Below are positions 1-8,463 of a stretch of 64,000 nt of DNA, in pieces (positions within the stretch are counted from its first letter, which is position 1; every line of letters starts with the position of its first letter). The stretch is from positions 1,054,001 to 1,118,000 of the forward strand of contig NZ_CP076022.1 in the NCBI RefSeq assembly GCF_018622995.1, read 5' to 3'. Source of the stretch: Arthrobacter jiangjiafuii. Lineage in GTDB: Bacteria; Actinomycetota; Actinomycetes; Actinomycetales; Micrococcaceae. The translations under genes and the position numbers were made by a program. The notes under the pieces were generated by a model. The model was given only the letters and a program-made list of their open reading frames with translations, did not search any database and was not told where the DNA came from.

Positions 1-918
1 CACAGACCGTCAGCGCCCGCTGACGCTCACCGGCACCCACCCAGACGATGACATCCGAAAAGGATTCCTCGCGCATCGCCCGCTCGGACGGGCGCTGACC
101 GACCGGTATCCGCGTGACCTGGTCCAGGTCGAAGATCAGTGCGTTCTCGCTGGACTCCGGCCGGCCGTCCAGCCGGGCCAGAGCGTGGTTGGTCCGCTGC
201 CGGCTGTTCATCAGCACCGTGCGCCCGGCCGCGTCCATCGCCACAACCCCGACGTCGACCGTTTCCAGCACGGCGTCCAGCAGCTGTGAACGCAGGCTGG
301 TCTCTTCCAGGCTGCTCTGCAGCTCCGCTTCGGTGGCGGCAAGCCGCTCGTGCTGCGCTGCGGTGTCGCCCTGCACAATCGCCACCGTGGAGAAGATGGC
401 CAGCATGATCACCGGAATCAGCAGCGGGCCGGCCAGCTCGGCCACCGAGTTGGCGCCGGTGCTGATGGCCGGAGACCACACCACCGCCAGGGTACCCAGG
501 AACGACAACACCGCCCCCAGCCGGTGCGCGGCTCCTGACCAGGCCAGCCAGAACACCGGAAACAGGCATAGCAGGCTCAGCCCGGTCACAGAGGACCGGC
601 CGCCGGTGTACAGGCAGCCGATGGCAGCGAAATCCAACAGCGGAATCACCCAGTACGCCGGAACAGACCAGCGGCTCAGCCGCCCCCAGGGCACGATGAC
701 GGACGCCGCGCTGGCTACGGCCAGCAGCAGCAGCCCCAGCTGGAAGGCGTCCCGCGTGAAGGTTACAGGGCTTACCGCGGCCACAATGGGCAGGGCGAGG
801 ATCACCGACAGGACAAGCGGCAGCTGGCTGGCGGCCACGCGCAGGCGCAGAGGTAATTTGTGAAGCGCGGTGCGGATGCCAAGTAGCTCCAGAGCGCGGC
901 GCTCGAGACTGTACATAT
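1..918 (-). CDS. Membrane sensor histidine kinase, N-terminal part (runs off the window)
   Basis: The minus strand is open from an ATG at 918 to the window edge, 306 codons without a stop. The translation begins MYSLERRALELLGIR. It has several hydrophobic segments over roughly residues 30-175, a coiled-coil-like stretch near 185-205 (LAATEAELQSSLEETSLRSQ) and then a PAS-like domain (LLDAVLETVDVGVVAMDAAG). It aligns residue by residue with the kinase at 2787-4499: YWVIPLLDFAAIGCLY against YWILPTLDFVAIGLLY, and FPVFWLAWS against FPVFWLSWS. The HisKA and ATPase domains lie outside the window, so the kinase assignment rests on this paralogy. It is divergent from the response regulator at 1037, a likely partner. 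The signal sensed is unknown. Confidence 0.85.
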
Positions 919-1036
919 AAACCGGAACCCCCGGGATTCTTTTAGCTATAGCAGAGATTATAGGGGGAGGCTGTAGTATCTCAGCGTAGGGGAGCGGGTT
1001 ATCAGAAGGTCTCGCAGGACGGAAAACCACTAACGT
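919..1036. promoter_or_regulatory. Divergent promoter region between sensor kinase and response regulator
   Basis: This 118-bp gap separates two divergent start codons. It is visibly richer in A and T than its surroundings (for example TTTTAGCTATAGCAGAGATTAT) and must hold promoters for both genes. I cannot assign -35 and -10 boxes with confidence, and no clear palindrome is present. Confidence 0.4.
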
Positions 1037-1921
1037 ATGGAAACACAGCGCGTTGCAGTCATCATTGAGGACGACAGAGATATCCGCGACCTGTTAAACG
1101 CGGTGTTGCAGCAGTCCGGATTCAAGGTCTATACCAGCCCGAACGGTGCCGAGGGTGTGAAGGCCGTTCGCGAACACAATCCAGCGGTCGTGACCCTGGA
1201 CCTAGGCCTGCCGGATATTGACGGTTTTGAAGTGATTCGACAGCTGCGCCTGTTTTCGGATGCCTACATCGTCATGCTCACCGCCCGCGCCGAAGAGCTG
1301 GACACGCTCATGGGTCTGGAAGCCGGGGCCGATGACTACATCACCAAGCCCTTCCGCCCGCGGGAACTGCGCGCCCGCATCTCCGCCATGCTGCGCCGCC
1401 CGCGCTCCGGTGACGAGGCCGCTGACACTGCACCGCAGGCGGTTGCGCCCGCCGTTGCCGGCGCAGCATCACCGGCAATCTCCGGCATGTCCGGGGCCGG
1501 TGCCAGCGACCGGGCGGTGCCGTCTGAATTCCTGCCCGCACCTGCGTCGTCGCCGGCACCGTCCGCCGCACCGGTTTCCGTCGACCAGGGTGACGGGCGC
1601 TTTGTGCACAACGGCCTGAGCCTGGACTTCAACACCCGGACCACCGAAATTGACGGATCGGCCGTTGAGCTGACCCGTACCGAGTTTGAGCTGCTTCACG
1701 CCGTCATGGAGAGCGGGCGTCGGGTTCGTACCAAGACCGACCTCGTCCGGCGCCTGCGCGGCGATGAATATGATGCCGCAGGGTTCATCAGTGAGGCCGA
1801 CGAGCGCACTGTCGAAGTCCACGTGGGCAACGTCCGCCGCAAGCTCGGCGATGATTCGCGTTCACCGCGCTGGCTGGAGACGGTCCGCGGCGTCGGCTAT
1901 CGGTTGGCGCCGCGCCGCTAG
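1037..1921 (+). CDS. OmpR-family response regulator with an unusually long linker
   Basis: A 294-residue two-component response regulator. The receiver domain (about residues 5-120) has the acidic pocket E11-D12-D13, phospho-acceptor D55 in TLDLGLPDIDGF, switch residue T82 and K104 in TKPF. The C-terminal winged helix (about 190-294) has the family motifs RTVEVHVGNVRRKLGDD and TVRGVGYRL. Between them lies a linker of about 70 residues rich in Ala, Pro and Ser, much longer than the 10-20 residues usual in OmpR proteins. It is divergent from one sensor kinase and lies 0.9 kb from a second, so it may answer to either. Target promoters are unknown; the surface-protein cassette at 5483 is an attractive guess only. 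Confidence 0.93.
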   Translation: METQRVAVIIEDDRDIRDLLNAVLQQSGFKVYTSPNGAEGVKAVREHNPAVVTLDLGLPDIDGFEVIRQLRLFSDAYIVMLTARAEELDTLMGLEAGADDYITKPFRPRELRARISAMLRRPRSGDEAADTAPQAVAPAVAGAASPAISGMSGAGASDRAVPSEFLPAPASSPAPSAAPVSVDQGDGRFVHNGLSLDFNTRTTEIDGSAVELTRTEFELLHAVMESGRRVRTKTDLVRRLRGDEYDAAGFISEADERTVEVHVGNVRRKLGDDSRSPRWLETVRGVGYRLAPRR

Positions 1922-2003
1922 CTGCCGGCAGCTAGCGGCAGGGCTTCTGCAAGGCTTTGAATGGGACGCATCGAAAGCGGCATATCGTCCCAAGGAGCCC
2001 CGG

Positions 2004-2732
2004 ATGAAACTCGGCCCGCATCTGCACCGGCTAGGTAACGACGTCGTGGCTGCCTACCTGATCGATACCGACGACGGCGTTACGATCATTGACGCCGGTC
2101 TACCAGGGCATTGGCGTGACCTGCTCGCGGAGCTCACCGCCATGGGCCGCACAGTCGGCGATGTCCGTGGCGTGGTTCTGACTCACGGCGACAGCGACCA
2201 CATCGGGTTTGCCGAGAAGCTTCGGCGCGACCACGGCATCCCCGTCTACGTTCACACAGCCGACGCCGGGCGGGCGCGCGGCGGTAACAAGCCCAAAGTA
2301 GCAATGGGAGCGAAACGGCTCGGCCCGCTAGCCGTGTTTTTCGCCTATGCCCTGCGCAAGAAGGGCTGGCGGACCAGCTGGCTCACGGAGGTCACCGAAG
2401 TGACGGACGGCCAGGTCCTGCCGCTGCCCGGAGCGCTGGAGGTGATCGGTATGCCGGGACATTCACCCGGCAGCATCGCCTTGTATTCGCCAGACGCCGA
2501 CGCTGTTTTCGTGGGCGATGCGCTCACCACCCGGCACGTTTTGACCGGCCGCACCGGACTTCAACCGGCACCCTTCACTGATGACCCGGCACGGGGCCTG
2601 GATTCCCTCGGCCGGCTTGGCGGGCTGCCCGCCGTCTGGGTGCTGCCCGGGCACGGCCCGCCGTGGCGCGGAAACCCAGGCAGCGTCCAGGAGACAGTTC
2701 GGCGGGCGGCGGAGAGCGCCGTCGGGCACTGA
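2004..2732 (+). CDS. MBL-fold metallo-hydrolase
   Basis: A 242-residue metallo-beta-lactamase-fold protein starting at ATG 2004, preceded by an AAGGAG ribosome site at 1992. It carries the zinc motif H61-x-D63-x-D65-H66 (THGDSDH), then H153 in MPGHSPGS, D172 in VGDAL and H217 in LPGHGPP. This is the full ligand order of hydrolytic family members, with Asp in place of the second His of the usual HxHxDH. The enzyme acts in the cytoplasm, as no signal peptide is present. The substrate cannot be read from sequence: lactonase, glyoxalase II-like and thioesterase activities occur in this group. It follows the response regulator by 82 bp on the same strand and may be co-transcribed. Confidence 0.85.
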   Translation: MKLGPHLHRLGNDVVAAYLIDTDDGVTIIDAGLPGHWRDLLAELTAMGRTVGDVRGVVLTHGDSDHIGFAEKLRRDHGIPVYVHTADAGRARGGNKPKVAMGAKRLGPLAVFFAYALRKKGWRTSWLTEVTEVTDGQVLPLPGALEVIGMPGHSPGSIALYSPDADAVFVGDALTTRHVLTGRTGLQPAPFTDDPARGLDSLGRLGGLPAVWVLPGHGPPWRGNPGSVQETVRRAAESAVGH

Positions 2733-2786
2733 GGATCATCAATGATGCCCGGGACCGGCGCTGAGCGGTTGGCCCGTGTGGTCAGA

Positions 2787-4499
2787 TCAGCTGTTCTCGA
2801 CATCCGCCAGGATTTTTGCCGGTTCCTGCAACGGAACTGCCGGCAGGCATACGGTAAAACTGGATCCCCGGCCCGGGGCGCTGACCAAGCTGATGGTCCC
2901 GCCATGGGCCTCGACAATGTTCTTGGTGATGGCAAGGCCCAGTCCGGCGCCGGGGATGCCGGCCCGGCGAACGGCCCCGGTCCGGAAGAACTTCGTGAAC
3001 AGCTCCTGCTGGTCCTCTTCCGTCATCCCCATCCCGGTGTCCTGGACCTGCAGGAAGATGTCGCCGGCCTCTGCCCAGGCGCGTACGGTGACAACGCCGC
3101 CGCCGGGGGAGTACTTCATGGCATTGGACAGCAGGTTGTCCAGCACTTGGGCCATCCGCACGGGATCCGCCTGCAGTGTTAGCCCGGGCGGGCAGTCGGC
3201 AACCAGCTCAACGTCATCCGATGCCGCCCGGGGCGCCGCAGACCGCAGGCCCGAACTGATCAGGTCGGCGACGGAAACCGGGCTGGGTTCCAGCGCCACG
3301 CTGCCCGTTGCAGCAGTCAGCAGGTCCGAGACCAGGAGCAGGAGCCGTTCACTGTTGCGCTGGGCTACCTGTACCGCCTGCGGAATGGTTCCGGTGAGAC
3401 CGGTGTCCTCCGCCTCCTCCTGGACCAGGTCCAGGTAGCCGATGATGGAGGTCAGGGGCGTCCGCAGTTCATGGGAGACGTTGGAGACAAAATCGTCTTT
3501 GGCGCGCAGCGCGTCGGTTAGGGCAGTGATATCGCTGAAGGCAATAACGGCGCCATTAAAACCGTGGTCGTTGTGCAGGATCCGGGCGGAGCATGACAGC
3601 GCCAGCTGCTCATGCGGCGGCCCCGCCCATATCAGGACGTCCCGAAAGGCTTCGCCGGACATAGCCCGGCCAACAGGGCGCTGGTCTGCGGGGAGGTCAG
3701 TGGTGCGGTCCGCGCCGAAGAACAGCAGGTCCTTCTCCTGGGTGTGTTCCTTCCCCGGGGGACGGACACGGTCGTCCAGCGCATTCATTCGCTCATTTTT
3801 ATGTACGGCTGATCCGCCGGCGTCCACCACCAGGACGCCGACGTCGATCGCGTTCAGGACGACGTCGAGCAGCTTGGAACGCTCGGTGCTCTCGCGAAGC
3901 GCGTCCTCCAGCAACTGGTCCTTCTCCGTCAGGGCGGCCTGCTGGCTCTCCATGTCCTGACGCATCACCGTGACGGTCATTGCCGCCGCCAGCGTCACCA
4001 GCGGCACCAGGATGGGCGCTGCCAGCGCCTGCCTGGTGACGGGGCCGTCCGAAACGAAGATGGGGTACCAGACCACGACCAGCGGGCCGAAGAAGCTCAA
4101 CAGGCGTGCGGCCAGGGCGGATACCCGGGACCAGGACAGCCAGAAGACGGGGAAGACCGAAAGCAGGTAGACGCCGACGGCGAGGCCCTGGCTGCCGTTG
4201 TACAGCAGCCCGATGGCGACGAAGTCCAGCGTCGGCAGGATCCAATAGGTGGGATACCAGAGCCGGTCCCAGGGGATCAGGGCAGCGGCAGCGGAGATGA
4301 GCACCAGGGCGGCCAGCCCTGCTTGGAACATTGGTTGGACCAGGATCTCCGGCAGGAGCACTGCGTAAATGATGCAGAGCAGGGAGACGGTGAGCACCAG
4401 AGGTCCTTGGCTGATCCATACCCGTTGAGGGAGGGTCAGTTCATGGAAGTCGGTGGGCAGGCCCAGGAGGGACAGGGCACGTTCGGAGAGCCTCGACAT
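2787..4499 (-). CDS. Membrane-bound PAS sensor histidine kinase
   Basis: A 570-residue sensor kinase. Residues about 30-180 form five or six membrane helices, 183-208 are coiled-coil-like, and 209-330 are a PAS-type domain (VVLNAIDVGVLVVDAGG). HisKA has phospho-acceptor H343 in VSHELRTPLTSI. The HATPase_c domain shows its N box (QVLDNLLSNAMKYSPGGG), G1 box (VQDTGMGM) and G2 box (GAGLGLAI). The N-terminal half is paralogous to the truncated kinase at 1-918, including the membrane domain, so the two arose by duplication and probably sense related signals. The Hpt-like gene lies 67 bp upstream in the same direction, suggesting an operon. The partner is probably the regulator at 1037. Confidence 0.93.
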   Translation of the reverse strand: MSRLSERALSLLGLPTDFHELTLPQRVWISQGPLVLTVSLLCIIYAVLLPEILVQPMFQAGLAALVLISAAAALIPWDRLWYPTYWILPTLDFVAIGLLYNGSQGLAVGVYLLSVFPVFWLSWSRVSALAARLLSFFGPLVVVWYPIFVSDGPVTRQALAAPILVPLVTLAAAMTVTVMRQDMESQQAALTEKDQLLEDALRESTERSKLLDVVLNAIDVGVLVVDAGGSAVHKNERMNALDDRVRPPGKEHTQEKDLLFFGADRTTDLPADQRPVGRAMSGEAFRDVLIWAGPPHEQLALSCSARILHNDHGFNGAVIAFSDITALTDALRAKDDFVSNVSHELRTPLTSIIGYLDLVQEEAEDTGLTGTIPQAVQVAQRNSERLLLLVSDLLTAATGSVALEPSPVSVADLISSGLRSAAPRAASDDVELVADCPPGLTLQADPVRMAQVLDNLLSNAMKYSPGGGVVTVRAWAEAGDIFLQVQDTGMGMTEEDQQELFTKFFRTGAVRRAGIPGAGLGLAITKNIVEAHGGTISLVSAPGRGSSFTVCLPAVPLQEPAKILADVENS

Positions 4500-4566
4500 C
4501 GTTGTTGAATTCCCCCTGGGTATCCGGACTGCTGTGTTCCCAGAGTACCCGGCTGTGAGGCGGAAC

Positions 4567-4929
4567 TTAGTCCAGGGTTGTCAGCAGGCAGGACATGGTT
4601 TCGCGGCCACAGACGGCAATGCCGGCGATCATGGTGGCAAGTTCCGCCACACCGGAGTGCGCGAGCAGATGCTGCGCACTGTGGGCCAGAGTGGCCAGGC
4701 GTTCTGCTCCTGCCATCTGGCTGGAGATTCTGATGCTGAGGACCACGTCCATGGCTGCCTCATTGTCGGCGCTGATGACTGCCCTGCAGAGTCGGTCGAA
4801 GCGGTCGTCCCAGAGGGAAATGTAATTAGTGATGTATTCCTGGCAAGAGGTCTGCCCCACCTGGTTCGTGAGGCTCCGCAATTGCTCTGCGGACACCAGC
4901 GCGGGGGCTGGGTCGGCTAGGGCCATCAT
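4567..4929 (-). CDS. Small Hpt-like protein lacking the phosphoacceptor histidine
   Basis: A 120-residue all-helical protein. The segment VVLSIRISSQMAGAERLATLA aligns with the Hpt signature AHxLKGSSxxLGAxxLxxL of histidine phosphotransfer domains. The position of the phospho-accepting His is Leu in this alignment, and KG is RI, so phosphotransfer by the usual residue looks impossible. It lies directly upstream of the sensor kinase at 2787-4499, which suggests it binds or modulates that pathway as a pseudo-Hpt rather than relaying phosphate. The start is one of two adjacent ATGs, with no clear ribosome site. The Hpt assignment comes from a short motif and overall helical length, so it is moderate; a different four-helix fold is possible. 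Confidence 0.6.
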   Translation of the reverse strand: MMALADPAPALVSAEQLRSLTNQVGQTSCQEYITNYISLWDDRFDRLCRAVISADNEAAMDVVLSIRISSQMAGAERLATLAHSAQHLLAHSGVAELATMIAGIAVCGRETMSCLLTTLD

Positions 4930-5482
4930 GTGTGGGGCCCGGGGGCAGGGGCAGCCAGGTTCATGCCTGCCGTTGTGGGGTTGGTGCCGGGCACATTAAA
5001 AGCGGATGCCGTTGAAGCCATGGGGGGTCCTCCGCTCGATGCTGCGCGTTCAGGCGCAGGCGCTGATTTGATGGTTCTAAAAGACTGCCACCCTAAGCTC
5101 AGGAACGCCCCCGGGAAGACTCAAGATCGGGGCAAGATTATTGGCCGTCCCTGAAACGGTGCCACCACTCGTTCCGGCACCACCAAACGGGCTGTCGGTC
5201 CGAGTGCCCCTGGGTGGCGTATTGGGCACCATAAACCGCCATGCGCCCCCGGTCTGGAGGAACCCGCCGGGGAAAACAGAAGCAGAAGGCGCCGCCTCTT
5301 GGGCTGGTTGTGTCGATGTTGCGGTTGCCTTGTGGGCTTCTTGAGCCTTGGCCAAACGTTGCATGAAGCCTGCGGGAAGGACGCGTTGTTTCTTGAGGAC
5401 GGGGCGGCAAAGTAATACCCAGCGGCAAGGAAAACCTTCCTAGGGCCGAACAGTCTCAAGCACAACGAACAAGGGGAACACA
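4930..5482. other. 553-bp intergenic region upstream of the surface-protein cassette
   Basis: No convincing gene is present. The open frames on both strands have low-complexity, frame-shadow compositions and no ribosome sites. The region lies between divergent genes (Hpt-like on minus, cassette on plus) and must hold both promoters. A short inverted repeat GGAA-aacc-TTCC lies at about 5428-5440, just ahead of the cassette's first ribosome site. Its length would allow a long leader RNA, but I recognise no known riboswitch. Confidence 0.4.
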
Positions 5483-6046
5483 ATGAACAAGATGGCTAAA
5501 GGCGCACTGGCAATCGGCGTAGGCGCAGCACTCCTCCTCGGCGGCGGCGGCACCCTCGCAGTGTGGAACGACTCCGAAACGACCGCCGCCGGCCAGATCG
5601 CCTCCGGCGAGCTGCAGCTCAACCCGGTTGTCGGTGGCGAGGGCAAGTGGACCAACGCGCTCGGTACCGTGGTCGACTTGGACCCGACCAACGCCGTCGC
5701 CGACTACAGGGTTGTTCCGGGTGACGTCCTGACCTACACGCAGAAGCTGGACGTCAGGCTTGCCGGTGACCTGATGACCGCCAAGCTCACGATGTCGACT
5801 CCCTCCTACACGCAGGGCGGATTCAAGTCCACGGATGTAACCATTGAGCAGCCCAGCATCGCCAATGCGAAGGGGACGGTCCTTCCGACAACTGTGCTGA
5901 CTGAGGCTGATTCCGGCATCGTCACCGTTTCGGCGAAGTTCACTTTCAACGACCTCAAGGACCAGGGACAGAGCAGCATGAACGCTGCGGCCGCATTCAA
6001 GGCGGTCACGTTCAAGCTGGACCAGCAGGCTCCGCTTACCAAGTAG
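5483..6046 (+). CDS. Alternate-signal-peptide (TasA/camelysin-like) secreted protein
   Basis: A 187-residue exported protein starting at ATG 5483 with ribosome site AAGGGGAA. The N-terminus is a signal of the type cut by SipW-like peptidases: basic MNKMAK, a hydrophobic core of about 20 residues, then GTLAVWNDSETTAAGQIASG, matching the WxDSET-type motif of actinobacterial alternate-type signal peptides. The mature part (about 160 residues) is rich in Thr, Val and Ser and predicted beta-strand, with no cysteine, as in TasA/camelysin fibre proteins. It is the first gene of a cassette containing its probable peptidase at 6707. Function as a fibre subunit or surface adhesin is inferred from family logic and not shown by sequence. 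Confidence 0.82.
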   Translation: MNKMAKGALAIGVGAALLLGGGGTLAVWNDSETTAAGQIASGELQLNPVVGGEGKWTNALGTVVDLDPTNAVADYRVVPGDVLTYTQKLDVRLAGDLMTAKLTMSTPSYTQGGFKSTDVTIEQPSIANAKGTVLPTTVLTEADSGIVTVSAKFTFNDLKDQGQSSMNAAAAFKAVTFKLDQQAPLTK

Positions 6047-6136
6047 CGGCACCGGCCAACGCCACCTGTTCAAACCCCTGGCTGTGCACGGTGCACACGC
6101 TCCGTGCACAGCCTGTTCCCCCTGGAGACGAATTTC

Positions 6137-6685
6137 GTGAAGAGCCTTCGAGCACTGAAAGCGGCAGGTCTGATCCTCGCCGCCGTGGTTCTCGGGCTCA
6201 TGACGGTCCAGGGCAGCTACGCACTGTGGAACGCGGCAGCGCAAACAACCCCGGCGACCGTGCAGGCGGCGGACTTCAACATCCTGGTGAACGACGTCAA
6301 CATGGCCGTCACGCCATCGCTGAACGTGAACCACTTGACCCGCGGTACATCTGCATACGTACCGCTAATGGTGACCAACGCCGTCAACGTGACACCCGAT
6401 TCCCCGCTGCTCCTGCAGGCGTCGCTGACGGGGGTTGTTCCAACCAACACCTTCGAGGGCCACCTGACCGTAACGTCGGCAGTCGTGCAGGGGCGTGCGG
6501 CCTGCACACCTGACCTGCCGTACGCACCGGGGATTCCCAAGCTCCCGGTGCTCGGCATCAAAGCCTCACAGACCATTTGCTTCAAGGTGACGCTGAGCAG
6601 CAATACCCCGGCAAAGTTCGTCGGCCAGGCCATCAACATCCCGGTTAACCTCAGCGTGGCGCAGGTCGCGCCGGGCACCAAGTAG
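6137..6685 (+). CDS. Second alternate-signal-peptide secreted protein
   Basis: A protein of 182 residues from GTG 6137, chosen over the in-frame ATG at 6104 because GGAG lies at 6124-6127 and because this start places the basic residues (KSLRALK) directly before the hydrophobic stretch. The signal ends in QGSYALWNAAAQTTPATVQ, sharing the Y-A-x-W/aromatic pattern with the proteins at 5483 and 8460. The mature part is beta-rich and has two cysteines (in AACTPDLP and TICFKV), which could form a disulfide outside the cell. Its position directly before the signal peptidase gene, 21 bp away, marks it as a cargo. It may be a minor or anchoring subunit, by analogy with TapA; this is inference. Confidence 0.78.
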   Translation: MKSLRALKAAGLILAAVVLGLMTVQGSYALWNAAAQTTPATVQAADFNILVNDVNMAVTPSLNVNHLTRGTSAYVPLMVTNAVNVTPDSPLLLQASLTGVVPTNTFEGHLTVTSAVVQGRAACTPDLPYAPGIPKLPVLGIKASQTICFKVTLSSNTPAKFVGQAINIPVNLSVAQVAPGTK

Positions 6686-6706
6686 TACAAGAGGATAGGA
6701 AAAACC

Positions 6707-7483
6707 ATGAGCGGTCGCAGGACAGCAGAAGCCACATCCAGCCCCCTGGGTGTCATCGGCACTGGAGTCAGCTACATTGCGCTTTGCCTCGCCGCCTTGG
6801 CTGCCTTGGTCCTGGTTGCAGTTCCCCTGATCACCGGATCCCAGACCTACAGCGTCCTCACCAGCTCGATGGCCCCGAAATACGCGCCCGGCACCTTCCT
6901 GGTGGTCAAGCCCATACCCTTCGAAGAGCTGAAGGTCGGCGACGTGATCACCTACCAGATCGAGTCGGGCTCACCCACCGTGATCACGCACCGGATTACC
7001 TCCGTCGTCGCTGAACAGAGCGGCGAGGTCGTCTTCATCACGAAGGGCGACAACAATGACGTTGTCGATGAGCTGCCCGTCCGTGAAGTGCAGGTCAAGG
7101 GCAAGCTGTTCTACGCAGTTCCATATGTGGGGTTTGTCGCCAACTTCCTGGGCAACTCGGACCGCGGTGCCATGGCCCAATGGGGTGCCGTGGCCCTCAT
7201 GGGCTATGGCGTAATCGTGATGGTCCGCGGTGCGCTGGCCAAGAAGCGCAACGACGACGATGCCGGTTCCGAGGGGGCCCCGGGGCAAGGTCACGGCCCG
7301 GACGACGCTGACAGCAGCGACTTCGCGTTCACCGATGCCGGCAACACTGAGATCCAGGCCGATACCCAGGATTATGACGATCCAATTCTTACCGACTGCG
7401 GTGGGTGTGATCACGATGAGCGGCGCGGCCATCGGGAGAACCACGACCGCCACCATGTCTCCCGGAAGCACGCAACCGTCTGA
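6707..7483 (+). CDS. ER-type (SipW-like) signal peptidase I
   Basis: A 258-residue membrane serine protease. Membrane helix one is at about 18-42. Catalytic Ser54 lies in TSSMAPKYAPG, and the general base is His95 in VITHRIT. A Ser/His pair in place of Ser/Lys defines the ER-type, archaeal and SipW group. The box GDNN at about 115 matches the conserved KGDANN-type motif. A second membrane helix lies near 150-175. The tail of about 75 residues is very acidic and His-rich, which is not part of the usual fold. It sits between genes for alternate signal peptides, the expected substrates. The last base of the stop overlaps the next ATG (TGATG), indicating translational coupling. Confidence 0.92.
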   Translation: MSGRRTAEATSSPLGVIGTGVSYIALCLAALAALVLVAVPLITGSQTYSVLTSSMAPKYAPGTFLVVKPIPFEELKVGDVITYQIESGSPTVITHRITSVVAEQSGEVVFITKGDNNDVVDELPVREVQVKGKLFYAVPYVGFVANFLGNSDRGAMAQWGAVALMGYGVIVMVRGALAKKRNDDDAGSEGAPGQGHGPDDADSSDFAFTDAGNTEIQADTQDYDDPILTDCGGCDHDERRGHRENHDRHHVSRKHATV

Positions 7484-8463
7484 TGATCCGCTCCGCAGCA
7501 GGCAGCTCCCGCAGAGGCGGGCGGCTAATCAGTGCAGCCGCCCTCGGCGGAGTTGCAGCAGCCCTGTCCCTGGCAGGCGCTCCCGGTGCCGTCGCAGCCA
7601 ATGACCACCTGCAACTCAGCGTGGACGGCCAGAGCTATTCGTCTTCCGTTTCCGGACCGGTCTTCGAACAGGGACAGCGCTATGTCCCCGGAGCCTCGAA
7701 CACGGCAACACTCTGGCTGCGTAACAACAGCGGCGAACCGGCGTCATTGTCCTCGGCCGCAGTAATTGTTCGGTCCGATCCCGAGCTCAACGGCTACATG
7801 GGTTTCAAAGCCGGTCTGCGTCCTGAACTTTCGCCCCGCTCGCCGCTCGGCGTGCAGGGTACCTGCACCGATGTTGGACAGACGATCGATCTCAGGCCCG
7901 GGGAAGAGCGCCAATTGACGCTGGTCGTGGACCTGGCTATAGAAGCCCCGAACGCGACCATGAATCGCACGGCGGACGTTGATTTGCTTTTCCTCTTGGA
8001 GCCGATGGTTCCCGGCAAGAAACCGCGGCCTGCATGCGACGCCTTGCCGGGCGGGGACCAGGATCCAATCACTCCGGGCACCACCCCGGGCAATACTCCG
8101 GTCCTCACCCCGGACGGAACTTCGGGCACCGACTCCGACTCAACTACCGGTTCGGTCAGCCCGGCCAGCGGAGACGCTGCGGTCCGGCCTGCGCGGTTCA
8201 CCCCTCTACCCGGGGCAGGAACAGTGCCGGGAGCGGGTTCAAACCTGCTTCGGATCGCCGGAACGGGAGCCGGAGCGGAAGCTGGAACCAGCCGGGAAAC
8301 CGGACCAGCCGTAAGCGCGCAGCAGCCTGCCGACATCATTCCGGCCGGTTTCCAAAGCACAGTCGAACCGATCATCCGTTCGCTGTCGGGTACGCTCCTG
8401 ATAGTTATGTCGGTGGCATTTACCGCCGCCGTGGTCCTTCGTATACGGAATAGGCAAGCATGA
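7483..8463 (+). CDS. Secreted, membrane-anchored surface protein with Pro/Thr/Gly stalk
   Basis: A 326-residue exported protein. Residues 1-38 form a classical Sec signal ending AGAPGAVAAND. The globular part (about 40-190) resembles beta-sandwich surface domains and has two or three cysteines (GTCTDVG, PACDALP). It is followed by a low-complexity stalk rich in Thr, Pro and Gly (PGTTPGNTPVLTPDGTSG) and a C-terminal helix at about 298-320 (GTLLIVMSVAFTAAVVL) ending in RIRNRQA. No LPxTG motif is present, so anchoring is by the membrane helix. It is coupled to the signal peptidase upstream and overlaps the next gene by ATGA. It is probably the cell-envelope anchor or assembly factor of this cassette; that role is inferred. 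Confidence 0.75.
   Translation: MIRSAAGSSRRGGRLISAAALGGVAAALSLAGAPGAVAANDHLQLSVDGQSYSSSVSGPVFEQGQRYVPGASNTATLWLRNNSGEPASLSSAAVIVRSDPELNGYMGFKAGLRPELSPRSPLGVQGTCTDVGQTIDLRPGEERQLTLVVDLAIEAPNATMNRTADVDLLFLLEPMVPGKKPRPACDALPGGDQDPITPGTTPGNTPVLTPDGTSGTDSDSTTGSVSPASGDAAVRPARFTPLPGAGTVPGAGSNLLRIAGTGAGAEAGTSRETGPAVSAQQPADIIPAGFQSTVEPIIRSLSGTLLIVMSVAFTAAVVLRIRNRQA

Noticed and set aside
4930-5482. A riboswitch in the cassette leader
   Set aside because: The length is suggestive, but I could not match any known aptamer core.
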